NCBI RefSeq assembly: GCF_000504205.1
Contig: NZ_AZAJ01000001.1
Location: forward strand, 2,888,879 to 2,952,878
Direction of reading: 5' to 3'
Length of the DNA stretch: 64,000 bases
DNA from: Methanolobus tindarius DSM 2278
GTDB lineage: Archaea > Halobacteriota > Methanosarcinia > Methanosarcinales > Methanosarcinaceae
Position 1 is the first letter of the stretch. The number at the start of each line of letters is the position of its first letter. Made by a program: the position numbers and the translations under genes. Below the pieces are notes generated by a model. It was given only the letters and a program-made list of their open reading frames with translations, did not search any database and was not told the DNA's origin. Of the stretch, positions 1 to 9,554 are shown piece by piece.

Positions 1-931
1 TAAGCTCTCCCTGTACCCTTTCATTTAACATTTGGGAAAATCCGAAAATAGAATTAAGAGGTGTACGAAGTTCGTGGCTCATATTTGCAAGGAACTCGGA
101 TTTTGTCTGGTTGGCAGCTTCAGCATCCAGTTTTGCCTGTAGTAAAATATCTTCTGAATTTTTTCTTTCGGTTATATCCCTGCTGACACCAAGTACTCCT
201 ATGAGCTTTCCGTTGGTATCATACATAGGACTTTTGATAGTTTCCAGATATTCTTCCTGTCCGTCATATGCATAAATGACTTTTTCTTCAAATATTACAG
301 GTCCACCAGCTTCTATTGCTTCTTTGTCCTTTTTAAAAAAATAGTCAGCTTTTTCTTTATCAACAAAATCATAATCGCTCTTTCCCACAATCTCAGATTC
401 CCTTGAACCATAAAGACGCTCAAACTTGGTATTACAGGCAAGGAAAAAGCCTTCTGTATCTTTTAACCATATAAGGTCAGGAATAGTATCTACAAGTGTA
501 CGCAATTGACTTTCACTGGTCATTAAAGCGGAATTCGCGCTTTTAAGTTCGGTTATATCAATAGTAGTTGCCATAACCCTTTCAATACCATTAATTTTAA
601 CCTTGCTTAAACGAATATTTTCCCAGAATAAATCTCCGTTTGCTTTTATGTTAAGCCATTCAAATTCCTGTGGACCTTCAGTCGCAGCTTTGTGTATCAA
701 ATCCAGCGCTTCATTAAATGAATAAGGTGGTTCCATCCAGAATTCATTTGCTTTTAATTCATCAAGGGTTGAAAAACCATACATTTTAAGAGTTGTTGGA
801 TTTGCATCAATAATTTCCCCGGTTTCCTTGTCATGTATCAGTATTGAGATTGGCGAATCTACAAAAAAGGCTTTGTAGAGCTCTTCATTGTTTTGAATTT
901 CGGAAATTTTTGAAGTTTCTTTGTCTCTCAT
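1..931 (-). CDS. Multi-PAS sensor histidine kinase, 3' end outside the window
   Basis: Only the N-terminal 310 or so residues are present; the ATP-binding half lies beyond position 1. The visible part is two PAS domains (about residues 10-125 and 140-255, the second with the signature [11 protein letters not shown]) and the start of a HisKA domain with the phospho-acceptor motif [11 protein letters not shown] (His286). No membrane segment is seen, so it should be a cytoplasmic sensor. Start ATG is at 929-931, 31 bases after the stop of the upstream kinase on the same strand, so the two are probably co-transcribed. Both PAS domains closely resemble PAS2 and PAS3 of that neighbour, which points to duplication. 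The signal sensed is unknown. Confidence 0.9.
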   Translation of the reverse strand, partial: MRDKETSKISEIQNNEELYKAFFVDSPISILIHDKETGEIIDANPTTLKMYGFSTLDELKANEFWMEPPYSFNEALDLIHKAATEGPQEFEWLNIKANGDLFWENIRLSKVKINGIERVMATTIDITELKSANSALMTSESQLRTLVDTIPDLIWLKDTEGFFLACNTKFERLYGSRESEIVGKSDYDFVDKEKADYFFKKDKEAIEAGGPVIFEEKVIYAYDGQEEYLETIKSPMYDTNGKLIGVLGVSRDITERKNSEDILLQAKLDAEAANQTKSEFLANMSHELRTPLNSIFGFSQMLNERVQGEL

Positions 932-961
932 GGTAATTCCCAATTGTTCCTGTAAGTGAAT

Positions 962-3900
962 TTAAATTGGAATCGTAAACATGAACTTACTACCTTTCCC
1001 AACATCACTTTTAACACTAATCTCTCCGGAATGCATCTCGACATAATACTTAACAATTGCAAGTCCAAGTCCCGTTCCTCCATGTGTACGGTTATTTGAT
1101 GAACTGACTTGCTTAAACGGATCAAAAATGGCGCTTTGTTGTTCCGGGGCAATACCAATACCATTATCAGAAACAGATGTCTGGATTTTGTTATTTACAA
1201 CTTTTGAATCCACCCACACTTTTCCGTATTCAGGCGTAAACTTAATGGCATTACTCAGGAGGTTGTACAAAATTTGTTTGATTTTAGTCTTATCTGCATT
1301 AACTTCAGTATTCCTTAATTCAATATTGGTTTTAAAATCGATATGTTTCTCTTTAATCAGAGGTTCCATTAAAACTGTTATTTCTTCAAGGACTTCAGGC
1401 ATGTTCATTGGTTCTGGGTAGAATTCCATGTTACCTGATTCTATTTTTGAAACATCGAGTATATCATTAATAAGTTTTAGCAGGTGAGTACCACTGTTCA
1501 ATATATTGGATACATAGTGGCTTTGTTTTTCATTCAGATCCCCAAAGATCTTATCATTCAGCACCTGGGAAAAACCAATAACAGAGTTAAGTGGTGTACG
1601 AAGCTCATGGCTCATATTGGCAATGAACTCTGACTTGATCTGGTCTGATTCTTCGGCCAGGGCTTTAGCTCTAAATAAAGCCATTTCAGTTTCTTTACGC
1701 TCAGTAATATCCCTGCACACTGAGAAAATTAGTATTTCTCCGTTTATGTTTTCCATACTGGAACTGATTTCCACATCAACAAAGTCACCATCTTTTCGAC
1801 GGATTGTTGTCTCTATGTATTGAGGTCTTTCTTCATAATTCTTGAAGAAATAAATCATTTCTTTACGTGTCCATTTTGCGTCCAGTTCCCATACATGCAT
1901 CTCCAGAAGTTCATCCGGAGTGTATCCAGACATCTCAACATACTTTTTATTAGCTTCCAGTATTTTTCCATTATTATCCAGAATGACTATACTGTCATTG
2001 GAATTTTCAATAAGCAAACGCCTTTTGTTAACTTCTTCTACAATTCTCATTTCTGCTTCTTTTCTCTCTGTAATATCCTGAATCATTCCAACAATTACAT
2101 TTCTTTCAGCAAAATATTCAGCAGCAGAATGGATGTAACGAACTTCAGCATCGGTCTTCCTTTTGATTTTAAACTCAATATCATAAGGAAGATTTTTGTG
2201 AATAAGATTTGTCATGGCTTCATCAAGTATTGGATGATATTCTGGTAGTGGCATTTCCCGTATCTCTTCAACAGTATATTTCCTATTCTCATCAAGCCCG
2301 TATATTTTTCTTGCTTCCTCTGAAGCATCAACTTCCCGTGTATTCAAATCAATTTCCCAGCTTCCTACATTGCCAACACTTTGTGCAGTACGCAGCTGTA
2401 TTCCTTTTCGTAGTAACTCCATCTCTGAGATCTTGCGTTCAGTAATATCGGTCAAAAACAGAGTAAGTCCAATGACATTTCCCTCTTCATCTTCAAGAGG
2501 ACTGTAGACATTCTCGTACCACTTTCTTTCAAATAATGAGTTACCGTACTCTTCAATAGTGGTGAAGGCTTCACCTGCAAGAACTCTGTCGTAATTTTGT
2601 TTTGCTTTTTCAATGTCAGAAGAGTTTTTGATGTAATCAAGCATGCAAGTTCCGATTTCAATATCAGAATCATATATCTTTTTCATCGTCATTTGATGGT
2701 TCTTATTGAATGCAATGTATCGGTAATCTTTATCAAGAGCAAAAATAACAACACCTTTGGGGCTTTCTATGACCTCCTGCAGGATCTTATGTGCCTGTCT
2801 GGATTTCTGTTCGGCTTGTTTAAGTGTCTCCTCATACATTTTTCTCTCAGATACATCTCTTCCAACACAAAAAATCAATTTCTCATTATCAATGATTGCT
2901 CCATTAGCACTGACTTCAACATCGAGAAAAGTACCATCTTTTCGTTGCTGAAGCGTTTCGAAAGTCATGCCTGATTCATCAATATTCTTTAAAATATCAT
3001 TTATTTCATCATGAGTCAACTTGTGTTCCCAGTCACGTACATTCAACCGGAGAAATTCTTCCATTGAATAGCCGAGCATACTTGCATATCTATTATTTGC
3101 TTCAACAACATCGCCGGCTAAATTGAGAACAATTATACCATCATTTGACTGCTCTACAAGTATACGTCTTCTGATATTTTCTTCTACATACCTGGCTTCA
3201 GCTTTCTTCTTCTCAGTTATATCAGCATGAGTTCCATACATGACAAGTGGCTTACCCTTTTCATCCCACTTGATTACTTTACCGCGGTCAAGCACCCATA
3301 TCCATTTTCCATTCTTGTGCTGCATTCGTACTTCATTTTCATAGTACTCCAGCTCACCTGCAAAATGTTTATCAAGAAGCATTTCAGCTTTTTCCACATC
3401 TTCCAGATATGTCAGTTTTCTCCATGTTTCCACATTGGTTGGAATTAACTCGTCAAGTGTATAACCTACTATCTCTGCCCAGCGTTTATTGAATATAGTT
3501 TCACCTGTCTGGATATTCCATTCCCATGTTCCAACATCTGTACCTTCAATGATATTTCCAAGGCGTTCACGCTCTTCTAATAGCTCTTTTTCAGTTTGTT
3601 TTCTTTCTGAAATATCCCTTCCAATACCCATTACGCCTACAATCTTCCCGTTGGAATCATGCATCGGAGTTTTAACGGTTTCCAGATATTCTGTGTGCCC
3701 ATCTCCAGCAAAGGTGACTATTTCTTCATTAACCAGGGGTCTGTCAGATTCCAATGCTTCCATGTCCTTTTGTCTGAAAAAATCTGCAAGCTCTTTAGCA
3801 TGGAAGTCATAATCGGTTTTTCCAATGATGTCTGATATAGGGGCATTAAACAATAGTTCCATTTTATTATTACACGTGACAAATACACCATTAAGGTCTT

Positions 3901-4750
3901 TGAGCCATACAATATCAGGAATAGTGTCTATAAATGTGTGCAGTTGTCTTTCACTATTTCTTAGCGCAATTTCTGTGTTTTTATGTCCAGTTATGTTGAT
4001 GGCTGCTGACATTACTCTCTGGATTCCATTGACCATAACAGGACTTAATCGCACATGTAGCCAGGTTAATTCTCCATCTTTCTTTTTGTGAATCCACTCA
4101 AACTCCTGTGGACCTTCCAGAAGAGCTTTATGTATTAATTTTTGCGCATCATCTAATGAATACGGTGGTTCATACCAGACACCATTTGCCTTTAATTCCT
4201 CAAATGACGAATATCCGAATTCATTATAAGCTGCCGGATTTGCGTCAATTATCTCACCAGTGTCCTTATCGTGTATCATTGCAGAAATTGGTATTTCAGT
4301 GAAAAGATTCCTGTATTGTTCTTCACTTTTTTGAAGTTTCTCTTCATATGCTTCTTCATATTCTTTAGTTCCTGTAATATCACGAATAATGGAACAAAGA
4401 AGAGTCTTTTCTTCGATGCTGGTTGGGAATGTATTTATTTCAACATCTCGTATTTCACCACTGGAAATCCGGTGTTTAAAAAAAAAGTGATTTTGTACCT
4501 CATCCATTGCTTTTTGAACTACTGCTGAGATTTCTTTCTCAGGCAGTGAATTTAGCCGGGAAATTTTCTTATTGATGAGTTCCTCAAAGTTCCAGCCATA
4601 AAATTCACAGGCAGCATGGTTTGCATCAACAATATCAAGGGTATCGGGGTCTACAAGTAGCATAATGACATGGGCGTTGTCAAACAATGTCCTGTACCCT
4701 GGTTCTTTATGTTTTGTACTAAAATTCTTGTTTTTGCATTTATCGCTCAT
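962..4750 (-). CDS. Soluble sensor histidine kinase with about eight PAS domains
   Basis: This 1262-residue protein has no signal peptide or membrane helix. I count eight PAS units, starting near residues 18, 140, 265, 395, 525, 655, 785 and 905, each followed by the usual DITERK-like linker. A HisKA domain follows with [11 protein letters not shown] (His1048), and then a HATPase domain with N-box NAIKFTP, DNGIGI and GGTGLGLA. It should autophosphorylate in response to several ligands or redox cues. No receiver domain is fused and no response regulator lies nearby. The start ATG at 4748-4750 has GGAT about 9 bases upstream, and an inverted repeat lies just before it (4768-4795). Function beyond signalling cannot be read from sequence. 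Confidence 0.95.
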   Translation of the reverse strand: MSDKCKNKNFSTKHKEPGYRTLFDNAHVIMLLVDPDTLDIVDANHAACEFYGWNFEELINKKISRLNSLPEKEISAVVQKAMDEVQNHFFFKHRISSGEIRDVEINTFPTSIEEKTLLCSIIRDITGTKEYEEAYEEKLQKSEEQYRNLFTEIPISAMIHDKDTGEIIDANPAAYNEFGYSSFEELKANGVWYEPPYSLDDAQKLIHKALLEGPQEFEWIHKKKDGELTWLHVRLSPVMVNGIQRVMSAAINITGHKNTEIALRNSERQLHTFIDTIPDIVWLKDLNGVFVTCNNKMELLFNAPISDIIGKTDYDFHAKELADFFRQKDMEALESDRPLVNEEIVTFAGDGHTEYLETVKTPMHDSNGKIVGVMGIGRDISERKQTEKELLEERERLGNIIEGTDVGTWEWNIQTGETIFNKRWAEIVGYTLDELIPTNVETWRKLTYLEDVEKAEMLLDKHFAGELEYYENEVRMQHKNGKWIWVLDRGKVIKWDEKGKPLVMYGTHADITEKKKAEARYVEENIRRRILVEQSNDGIIVLNLAGDVVEANNRYASMLGYSMEEFLRLNVRDWEHKLTHDEINDILKNIDESGMTFETLQQRKDGTFLDVEVSANGAIIDNEKLIFCVGRDVSERKMYEETLKQAEQKSRQAHKILQEVIESPKGVVIFALDKDYRYIAFNKNHQMTMKKIYDSDIEIGTCMLDYIKNSSDIEKAKQNYDRVLAGEAFTTIEEYGNSLFERKWYENVYSPLEDEEGNVIGLTLFLTDITERKISEMELLRKGIQLRTAQSVGNVGSWEIDLNTREVDASEEARKIYGLDENRKYTVEEIREMPLPEYHPILDEAMTNLIHKNLPYDIEFKIKRKTDAEVRYIHSAAEYFAERNVIVGMIQDITERKEAEMRIVEEVNKRRLLIENSNDSIVILDNNGKILEANKKYVEMSGYTPDELLEMHVWELDAKWTRKEMIYFFKNYEERPQYIETTIRRKDGDFVDVEISSSMENINGEILIFSVCRDITERKETEMALFRAKALAEESDQIKSEFIANMSHELRTPLNSVIGFSQVLNDKIFGDLNEKQSHYVSNILNSGTHLLKLINDILDVSKIESGNMEFYPEPMNMPEVLEEITVLMEPLIKEKHIDFKTNIELRNTEVNADKTKIKQILYNLLSNAIKFTPEYGKVWVDSKVVNNKIQTSVSDNGIGIAPEQQSAIFDPFKQVSSSNNRTHGGTGLGLAIVKYYVEMHSGEISVKSDVGKGSKFMFTIPI

Positions 4751-4767
4751 GCTAATATCCAGATTAA

Positions 4768-4795
4768 TACTGAAAGTGAAATCGTTCTTTCAGTA
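4768..4795. promoter_or_regulatory. 9-bp inverted repeat upstream of the multi-PAS kinase
   Basis: TACTGAAAG at 4768-4776 is repeated as its exact reverse complement CTTTCAGTA at 4787-4795 with a 10-base spacer. It ends 18 bases before the start codon of the minus-strand kinase. It could be an operator or an RNA hairpin in the 5' leader; the sequence does not decide between these. Confidence 0.45.
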
Positions 4796-4894
4796 TATGC
4801 AAAGAAGCTAATTATGATTTTATATTTATATGAGCAATTATTATATATTATTGTTTTTATTATCATTAGTTAAAAGTAGGATAAGTACGATAAT

Positions 4895-5788
4895 CTAAAA
4901 AGCCAGATTCTCAGCAGGTTCTACATGAACAAGGACTTCTTCAATTCCACTGAAGTTCTCTTTGATTTGATGTTGAACAACATGTGCAATAGTATGTGAG
5001 TTATACGTTGTCATTTCAGGGTCAACCTGTACATGCAGATCAACAAAAATATTTCCATCGGGTCCTCTGCTTCTGATTTTGTGACAACTTTGCACTCCTT
5101 CGACTTCACATACAAGAGAATGAATATCTTCGGAATCAATACATGACTCATCGCATAGAATTGAAATACTGTTTGTGAGTATTTCAAACCCTGCATGCAG
5201 GATGAGAATTGCAACAACTACCGAAATAACAGGATCCAGTGCCGCATATCCGGCTTTTATGAAAAAAAGACCAAGTAGTACTGAAAGTGAAACATAAATA
5301 TCGCTTTTAGTATGGGCTGCATCTGCCAGCAGAACTTCACTATTTAAGGCTTCTCCATTTTTACGTTCATAGGTCGTTACTGCCAGATTCACTATCATTG
5401 TACATATCATCACAAGATAACTTATTGAGGTAACTTCAGGCAAATTTCCGCTTCCAAATCTTTGAAAAGCGGAATGAACAATTTCAAATGCGACTATTGC
5501 AAGAAGCACTGCAATAGAAACAGAAGCAAGTGTCTCAAATTTTCGATGTCCGTAAGGATGCTCTTTATCAGGTGGTCTGGCAGCAATCTGGATTCCTATC
5601 AAACCAATGATATTGGAAATACCATCAAAAAGGGAATGGTAACCATCGGATTGCATACTGAGCACATTTGTCATCATGCCATAGGCTATTTTTGCAACAG
5701 CTACAACGATGTTTAAAAAAAGGACATATAACATGACCTTTTTTATTTTTTCCGATCTTCTGATGTTAGTATGCACACTAATGAGCAT
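4895..5788 (-). CDS. Cation diffusion facilitator (CDF) family metal transporter
   Basis: A 297-residue membrane protein of typical CDF length. It shows about six membrane helices, the first metal site in SDGYHSLFDG, the conserved loop HPYGHRKFE, and the second site HTKSD in helix 5, followed by a C-terminal cytoplasmic ferredoxin-like domain. CDF proteins export divalent cations (Zn, Fe, Mn, Co or Ni) in exchange for protons; the substrate cannot be fixed here. It is transcribed toward the kinase pair but separated from it by 144 bases of very AT-rich sequence. A nickel/peptide-type importer starts divergently at 6139, which may mean shared metal homeostasis (inference). Confidence 0.93.
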   Translation of the reverse strand: MLISVHTNIRRSEKIKKVMLYVLFLNIVVAVAKIAYGMMTNVLSMQSDGYHSLFDGISNIIGLIGIQIAARPPDKEHPYGHRKFETLASVSIAVLLAIVAFEIVHSAFQRFGSGNLPEVTSISYLVMICTMIVNLAVTTYERKNGEALNSEVLLADAAHTKSDIYVSLSVLLGLFFIKAGYAALDPVISVVVAILILHAGFEILTNSISILCDESCIDSEDIHSLVCEVEGVQSCHKIRSRGPDGNIFVDLHVQVDPEMTTYNSHTIAHVVQHQIKENFSGIEEVLVHVEPAENLAF

Positions 5789-6138
5789 TTATCAATACAA
5801 TATAAATTTTATCATAAATATCGCTAATAAGATAAGGAATGACAACAATCATTAAAAATAAGCAAACAATCTTATCCGTACTACTTATTCTATCCATAGC
5901 CATTGATTTTAGTCTTCTTTGAATCTAACAATACAATTCTGCAAGCTTTTTTTATTCATAATATGTATATTCAAAATATTACTTAATCTAATTAGTACTA
6001 ATTACTTATTTTTGGATATTTTACATAACATTATTCTTTCTACTTTTTATTTTTAATGATAACATATCAAAGCATAAATTATATATGCATTAGTTCCATT
6101 CTTTGGAAAACACGCTAAAAATATGAATCAGTGACAAC
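5789..6138. promoter_or_regulatory. Divergent intergenic region with perfect 16-bp palindrome and TATA box
   Basis: This 350-base AT-rich gap lies between the CDF transporter and the ABC importer. TAATTAGTACTAATTA at 5989-6004 is a perfect palindrome. A TATA-like element AAATTATATATG lies at 6076-6087, placing transcription start near 6110 for the importer. TTCCA at 6094-6098 and TGGAA at 6104-6108 form a second short inverted repeat across the expected start. No small gene was recognised. Confidence 0.5.
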
Positions 6139-7089
6139 ATGAAAAAGTTTTTAATAAACAGGTCATTTCAGTTGCTAATCGTAATATTAGGAGCAACTTT
6201 CCTCACATTTGCAATAACATTCATAGCCCCAAGTGATCCTGCTGAAATGATGTACTCTTCAAGGGATATTGTTCCTACAGAGGAAATGCTGGAGCAGACA
6301 AGAGATGAAATGGGTCTCAATGATCCGTTTTTAGTACAATATGGAAGATGGTTAACTGACATAGCCAGAGGAGACCTGGGATATTCTTACAGCCTTAAAA
6401 CAGATGTATCTGAAATATTATCCCAGAAAATGGGAAAAACAGTCTGTCTGGCATGTGTTGCTATTGTTATCCTGTTTGTTGTGTCTTTTATCCTTGGTGT
6501 TATAGCGGCCATATACAAGAATCGGTTGATTGATCACTTAATCAAGATTTTATCAATTCTCAGTATATCAATTCCAAGTTTCTGGTTAGGTCTTATACTG
6601 ATATATCAGTTCGTTGTGCAGTTGCATCTTTTCAAAATAACAGACTGCAACCAGCCAAGTAGTGTAGTGTTGCCAGCTCTTACACTGGCTATACCTCTTA
6701 TCGGAAGATACACCATGCAAATAAGGGCGGAGGTACTGGATGAACTGGGCAGCAATTATGTATTAGGTGCAAGGACCAGGGGAGTAAAAGAATCAAGGAT
6801 CATATTTTCTCATGTTATTCCGAACACACTTGTCAACATAATAACTTTGTTTGGTATGACAATAGCTTTCCTTCTTGGTGGAACTGCAATTGTAGAAATA
6901 ATATTTTCATGGCCGGGTCTGGGTTCCATGGCCCTTGAAGCGATAAATCACAGGGATTACGTTTTGCTTCAGGCATACGTTCTGCTTATGGCTCTCATTT
7001 ATGTCGGAATGAATTTTATTGTGGACATTGTGACACAGATAATTGATCCGAGGGTCAACATATTCGGAGGTGGCAGCCGTCATGAGTAA
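6139..7089 (+). CDS. ABC importer permease, NikB/DppB type
   Basis: A 316-residue permease with about six membrane helices. The N-terminal helix and the extracellular loop containing IAPSDPAEMMYSS are typical of the peptide/nickel family, and the cytoplasmic EAA loop reads GARTRGVKESRIIFSHVIPN, which contacts the ATPase. It pairs with the next gene to form the channel. It is the first gene of a five-gene operon in the order permease, permease, binding protein, ATPase, ATPase. Substrate could be nickel, a metallophore complex or an oligopeptide; sequence alone does not decide. The ATG has only a weak GTGA ribosome site. Confidence 0.93.
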   Translation: MKKFLINRSFQLLIVILGATFLTFAITFIAPSDPAEMMYSSRDIVPTEEMLEQTRDEMGLNDPFLVQYGRWLTDIARGDLGYSYSLKTDVSEILSQKMGKTVCLACVAIVILFVVSFILGVIAAIYKNRLIDHLIKILSILSISIPSFWLGLILIYQFVVQLHLFKITDCNQPSSVVLPALTLAIPLIGRYTMQIRAEVLDELGSNYVLGARTRGVKESRIIFSHVIPNTLVNIITLFGMTIAFLLGGTAIVEIIFSWPGLGSMALEAINHRDYVLLQAYVLLMALIYVGMNFIVDIVTQIIDPRVNIFGGGSRHE

Positions 7090-7888
7090 GTATGCAACCT
7101 TGATAATAATGGCCATGCTGGCAGCAGGCATCGTGCTTGTGGCACTGATAGCACCTTATATTGCTCCCAATGACCCTTATGAAACAGATTTCAAAAATGT
7201 ACTAACCGAACCTGGAGATAAGTACCCCCTGGGCACCGATCAGGTTGGAAGGTGCATTCTTTCCAGGATCCTGTATGGTGCCAATGTTTCACTCAGCATC
7301 ACATTTGCACTTTTGAGCCTTGTTTTTGTAAGTGGTGTAACCCTCGGTATGGTGGCAGGAATGAAAGGCGGGATCGTAGATGATGCCATAATGAGACTTG
7401 CAGATATTGTACTGGCTTTTCCCGATATCGTACTGGCAATTGCAATTGTTGGAGTTTTAGGTAGCAATATAATCAATATGATAATTGGCCTGTCTCTTGT
7501 CTGGTGGACTAAATATGCACGACTTACCAGGGTATCTGTCATGAAGGTCAAAGGAAGCACCTATGTAAGTGCAGCAAGAATGGCCGGTGCAGGCAACATT
7601 AAATTGATCACACATTACATTTTGCCTAATATTGCCACCGCCCTGATAGTCCAGTTCGTATTGGATATCAGCGGTATGATGCTTGCAATTTCCAGCATGT
7701 CGTTCTTAGGTCTGGGTGTTCAGCCACCTATGCCAGAATGGGGGAATATGCTCAATGAAGGACGAACCTATTTCCAGACTGCACCATGGCTGCTAACATA
7801 TCCGGGACTTGCTATTTTCATAACAGTAACTGTGTTCAACCTGCTTGGTGACAGTGCAAGAGAAATTTTGAGTAAGGAGCAGAACTGA
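7082..7888 (+). CDS. ABC importer permease, NikC/DppC type
   Basis: The second channel subunit, 268 residues from the ATG at 7082. I chose this over an upstream in-frame codon at 7043 because GGAGGTGG lies 10 bases before 7082 inside the end of the previous gene, giving an 8-base gene overlap typical of translational coupling. It has an N-terminal helix, the loop IAPNDPYETDFKN, and the EAA loop AARMAGAGNIKLITHYILPN. C-terminal SSMSFLGLGVQPP is a hallmark of the DppC/NikC family. Works with the neighbouring permease, lipoprotein and two ATPases. Confidence 0.93.
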   Translation: MSKYATLIIMAMLAAGIVLVALIAPYIAPNDPYETDFKNVLTEPGDKYPLGTDQVGRCILSRILYGANVSLSITFALLSLVFVSGVTLGMVAGMKGGIVDDAIMRLADIVLAFPDIVLAIAIVGVLGSNIINMIIGLSLVWWTKYARLTRVSVMKVKGSTYVSAARMAGAGNIKLITHYILPNIATALIVQFVLDISGMMLAISSMSFLGLGVQPPMPEWGNMLNEGRTYFQTAPWLLTYPGLAIFITVTVFNLLGDSAREILSKEQN

Positions 7889-7941
7889 TGTTTTTCATTA
7901 TTTAATTTTCATTATTTATACAGAATATTCAGGAGAGTAAA

Positions 7942-9495
7942 ATGAAGAAGTATTTGTTAGTAATGCTGGCTTTAATATGTGTGAGCATTTCAGGGTGTGT
8001 TTCAGAAGATAGCACTTCAATGCAATTGAGTGATGTGGCCAGTGAAGAGAATGTGCTGAATATGGCAATCTTCTGGTTAGACAGTAATGTTGACCCGATA
8101 AACGGATGGAATGGCTGGACTTTAACAAGATGCGGTATCGGCGAGAACCTCATCCAGATAGATGAAAACATGGATTTCAAACCTTCTGTTGCGGATAGTT
8201 ATGAGGTTGTTGATGAATACACTACCAAATTCCACATAAGAGAAGGAGTCACATTCCACAACGGAAAAGAAGTGGATGCAGAAGCCTGCAAGGTATCTAT
8301 TGAAAGAGCCCTTGAAGAGTCAGACAGGCTTGATGTAAAGTTCCCGGTTGAAAATATAACTGCTGAGGGACAAAACCTTACAATAGTAACAAGTGAACCC
8401 TGTGGTACTATACTTAATAAACTTGCAGACACGGTTTTCATCATAGTGGATGCTTCTGTTGCAGATGAAGATGATTTCAAGTATAAGCCAATCTGCACAG
8501 GTGCATTCAAGATAGAGGAGTTTGATGCTGACACAGGCATGGTGCTGAGCAGGCATGAAGAACACTGGTCAGGAATAACCAACGTTGACACTGTAAATGT
8601 CAAGTATATACAGGATGCAAGTACACGTACAATGGCACTGCAGGCTAACGAAATAGACATTGCAACCCAGCTTAGCAAGCATGACCTTGAATTATTTGAG
8701 GATGATGAGGACTTCGTTGTCCAGAAAGGACCGAACCTCAGGGTATTTTTACTGAGACTTAATTTTGAAAAACCGTACATGCAAGAGCCGGCTTTCAGGC
8801 AGGCTTTAAGTTATGGTATGGATAAGGAAACATATGCAGTTGAGCTTGTAGGAGGAACAGCTGCAAAAGGACCTTTTAATGAACTGTTACCATTCGGTTA
8901 TTCAGGTGAGGATTATTACCAGTATAATCCTGATAAGGCGAACGAGCTGCTGGACGAACTCGGATATCTGGATACAGATGGTGACGGGATCAGGGAATGT
9001 AATGGGGAGAACATTGTCCTCAAATATATTTCCAGGACAAACCACGGTGCTGATGCAAATAATATAGGAATTGCAATGCAGCAGCAGTACAAAGAAATAG
9101 GCATTGGAATGGAAGTTTCCCAGATGGAAAATTATATTGATCTTGCAAAAAGTGGAGATTTCGATATGCTCTGGGAAAGATGGACATCTGCACCGACCGG
9201 TGATTGCCAGTATTTCATTGAGTCAGGATACGTTACAGATGCCGCAGGAAATTATGGAAAATACAGCAATGCTACGCTTGATACCATCAATGAGGAACTG
9301 GATTCGACATTGAACAAGGATGACAGGGATGAATTGGGACATGAAGCCACTGAACTGATGATGGAGGATGTGGCTTCCCTTTTTGTCTACTACCAGGAAG
9401 GCAATGTTGTAACCAACAAAAATGTCGAAGGTGTGGAACGTTTCATTTCTGAAATCTACTACATTGATGACAGGGTAATGCTGGTTAAGGCATAA
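7942..9495 (+). CDS. ABC importer substrate-binding lipoprotein, SBP family 5 (NikA/DppA type)
   Basis: The 517-residue protein starts with a lipoprotein signal (MKKYLLVMLALICVSISGC), so it should be anchored outside the membrane through Cys19. The body is a family-5 extracellular binding protein: FHIREGVTFHNGKEV, then ALSYGMDKETY, then NPDKANELLDELGY. It captures the substrate and hands it to the two permeases. Family members bind nickel, metallophores or peptides, and I see no residue pattern that settles which. The ribosome site is AGGAGAG. A stem-loop with a T tract directly follows the stop codon, so it may be expressed above the ATPases. Confidence 0.92.
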   Translation: MKKYLLVMLALICVSISGCVSEDSTSMQLSDVASEENVLNMAIFWLDSNVDPINGWNGWTLTRCGIGENLIQIDENMDFKPSVADSYEVVDEYTTKFHIREGVTFHNGKEVDAEACKVSIERALEESDRLDVKFPVENITAEGQNLTIVTSEPCGTILNKLADTVFIIVDASVADEDDFKYKPICTGAFKIEEFDADTGMVLSRHEEHWSGITNVDTVNVKYIQDASTRTMALQANEIDIATQLSKHDLELFEDDEDFVVQKGPNLRVFLLRLNFEKPYMQEPAFRQALSYGMDKETYAVELVGGTAAKGPFNELLPFGYSGEDYYQYNPDKANELLDELGYLDTDGDGIRECNGENIVLKYISRTNHGADANNIGIAMQQQYKEIGIGMEVSQMENYIDLAKSGDFDMLWERWTSAPTGDCQYFIESGYVTDAAGNYGKYSNATLDTINEELDSTLNKDDRDELGHEATELMMEDVASLFVYYQEGNVVTNKNVEGVERFISEIYYIDDRVMLVKA

Positions 9496-9507
9496 AATTC
9501 AGGAAAT

Positions 9508-9536
9508 GGGAAGGATAATCCTTTCCTTTTCTTTTC
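9508..9536 (+). terminator. Stem-loop with T tract inside the ABC importer operon
   Basis: GGGAAGGA (9508-9515) pairs with TCCTTTCC (9519-9526) around a three-base loop, with one G-U pair, followed by a T-rich run to 9535. It sits between the binding-protein and ATPase genes and could reduce read-through or protect the upstream mRNA end. Confidence 0.5.
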
Positions 9537-9554
9537 ATTAAAGGAGTGGTGAAG

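Noticed and set aside
928-1164. 78-codon open frame on the minus strand at the junction of the two kinases
   Set aside because: It overlaps the well supported C-terminus of the large kinase in another frame; the true downstream gene starts at 931.
7043-7081. Upstream start for the second ABC permease
   Set aside because: GGAGGTGG is spaced for ATG 7082; the extra 13 residues are encoded within the preceding gene and lack membrane or family features.
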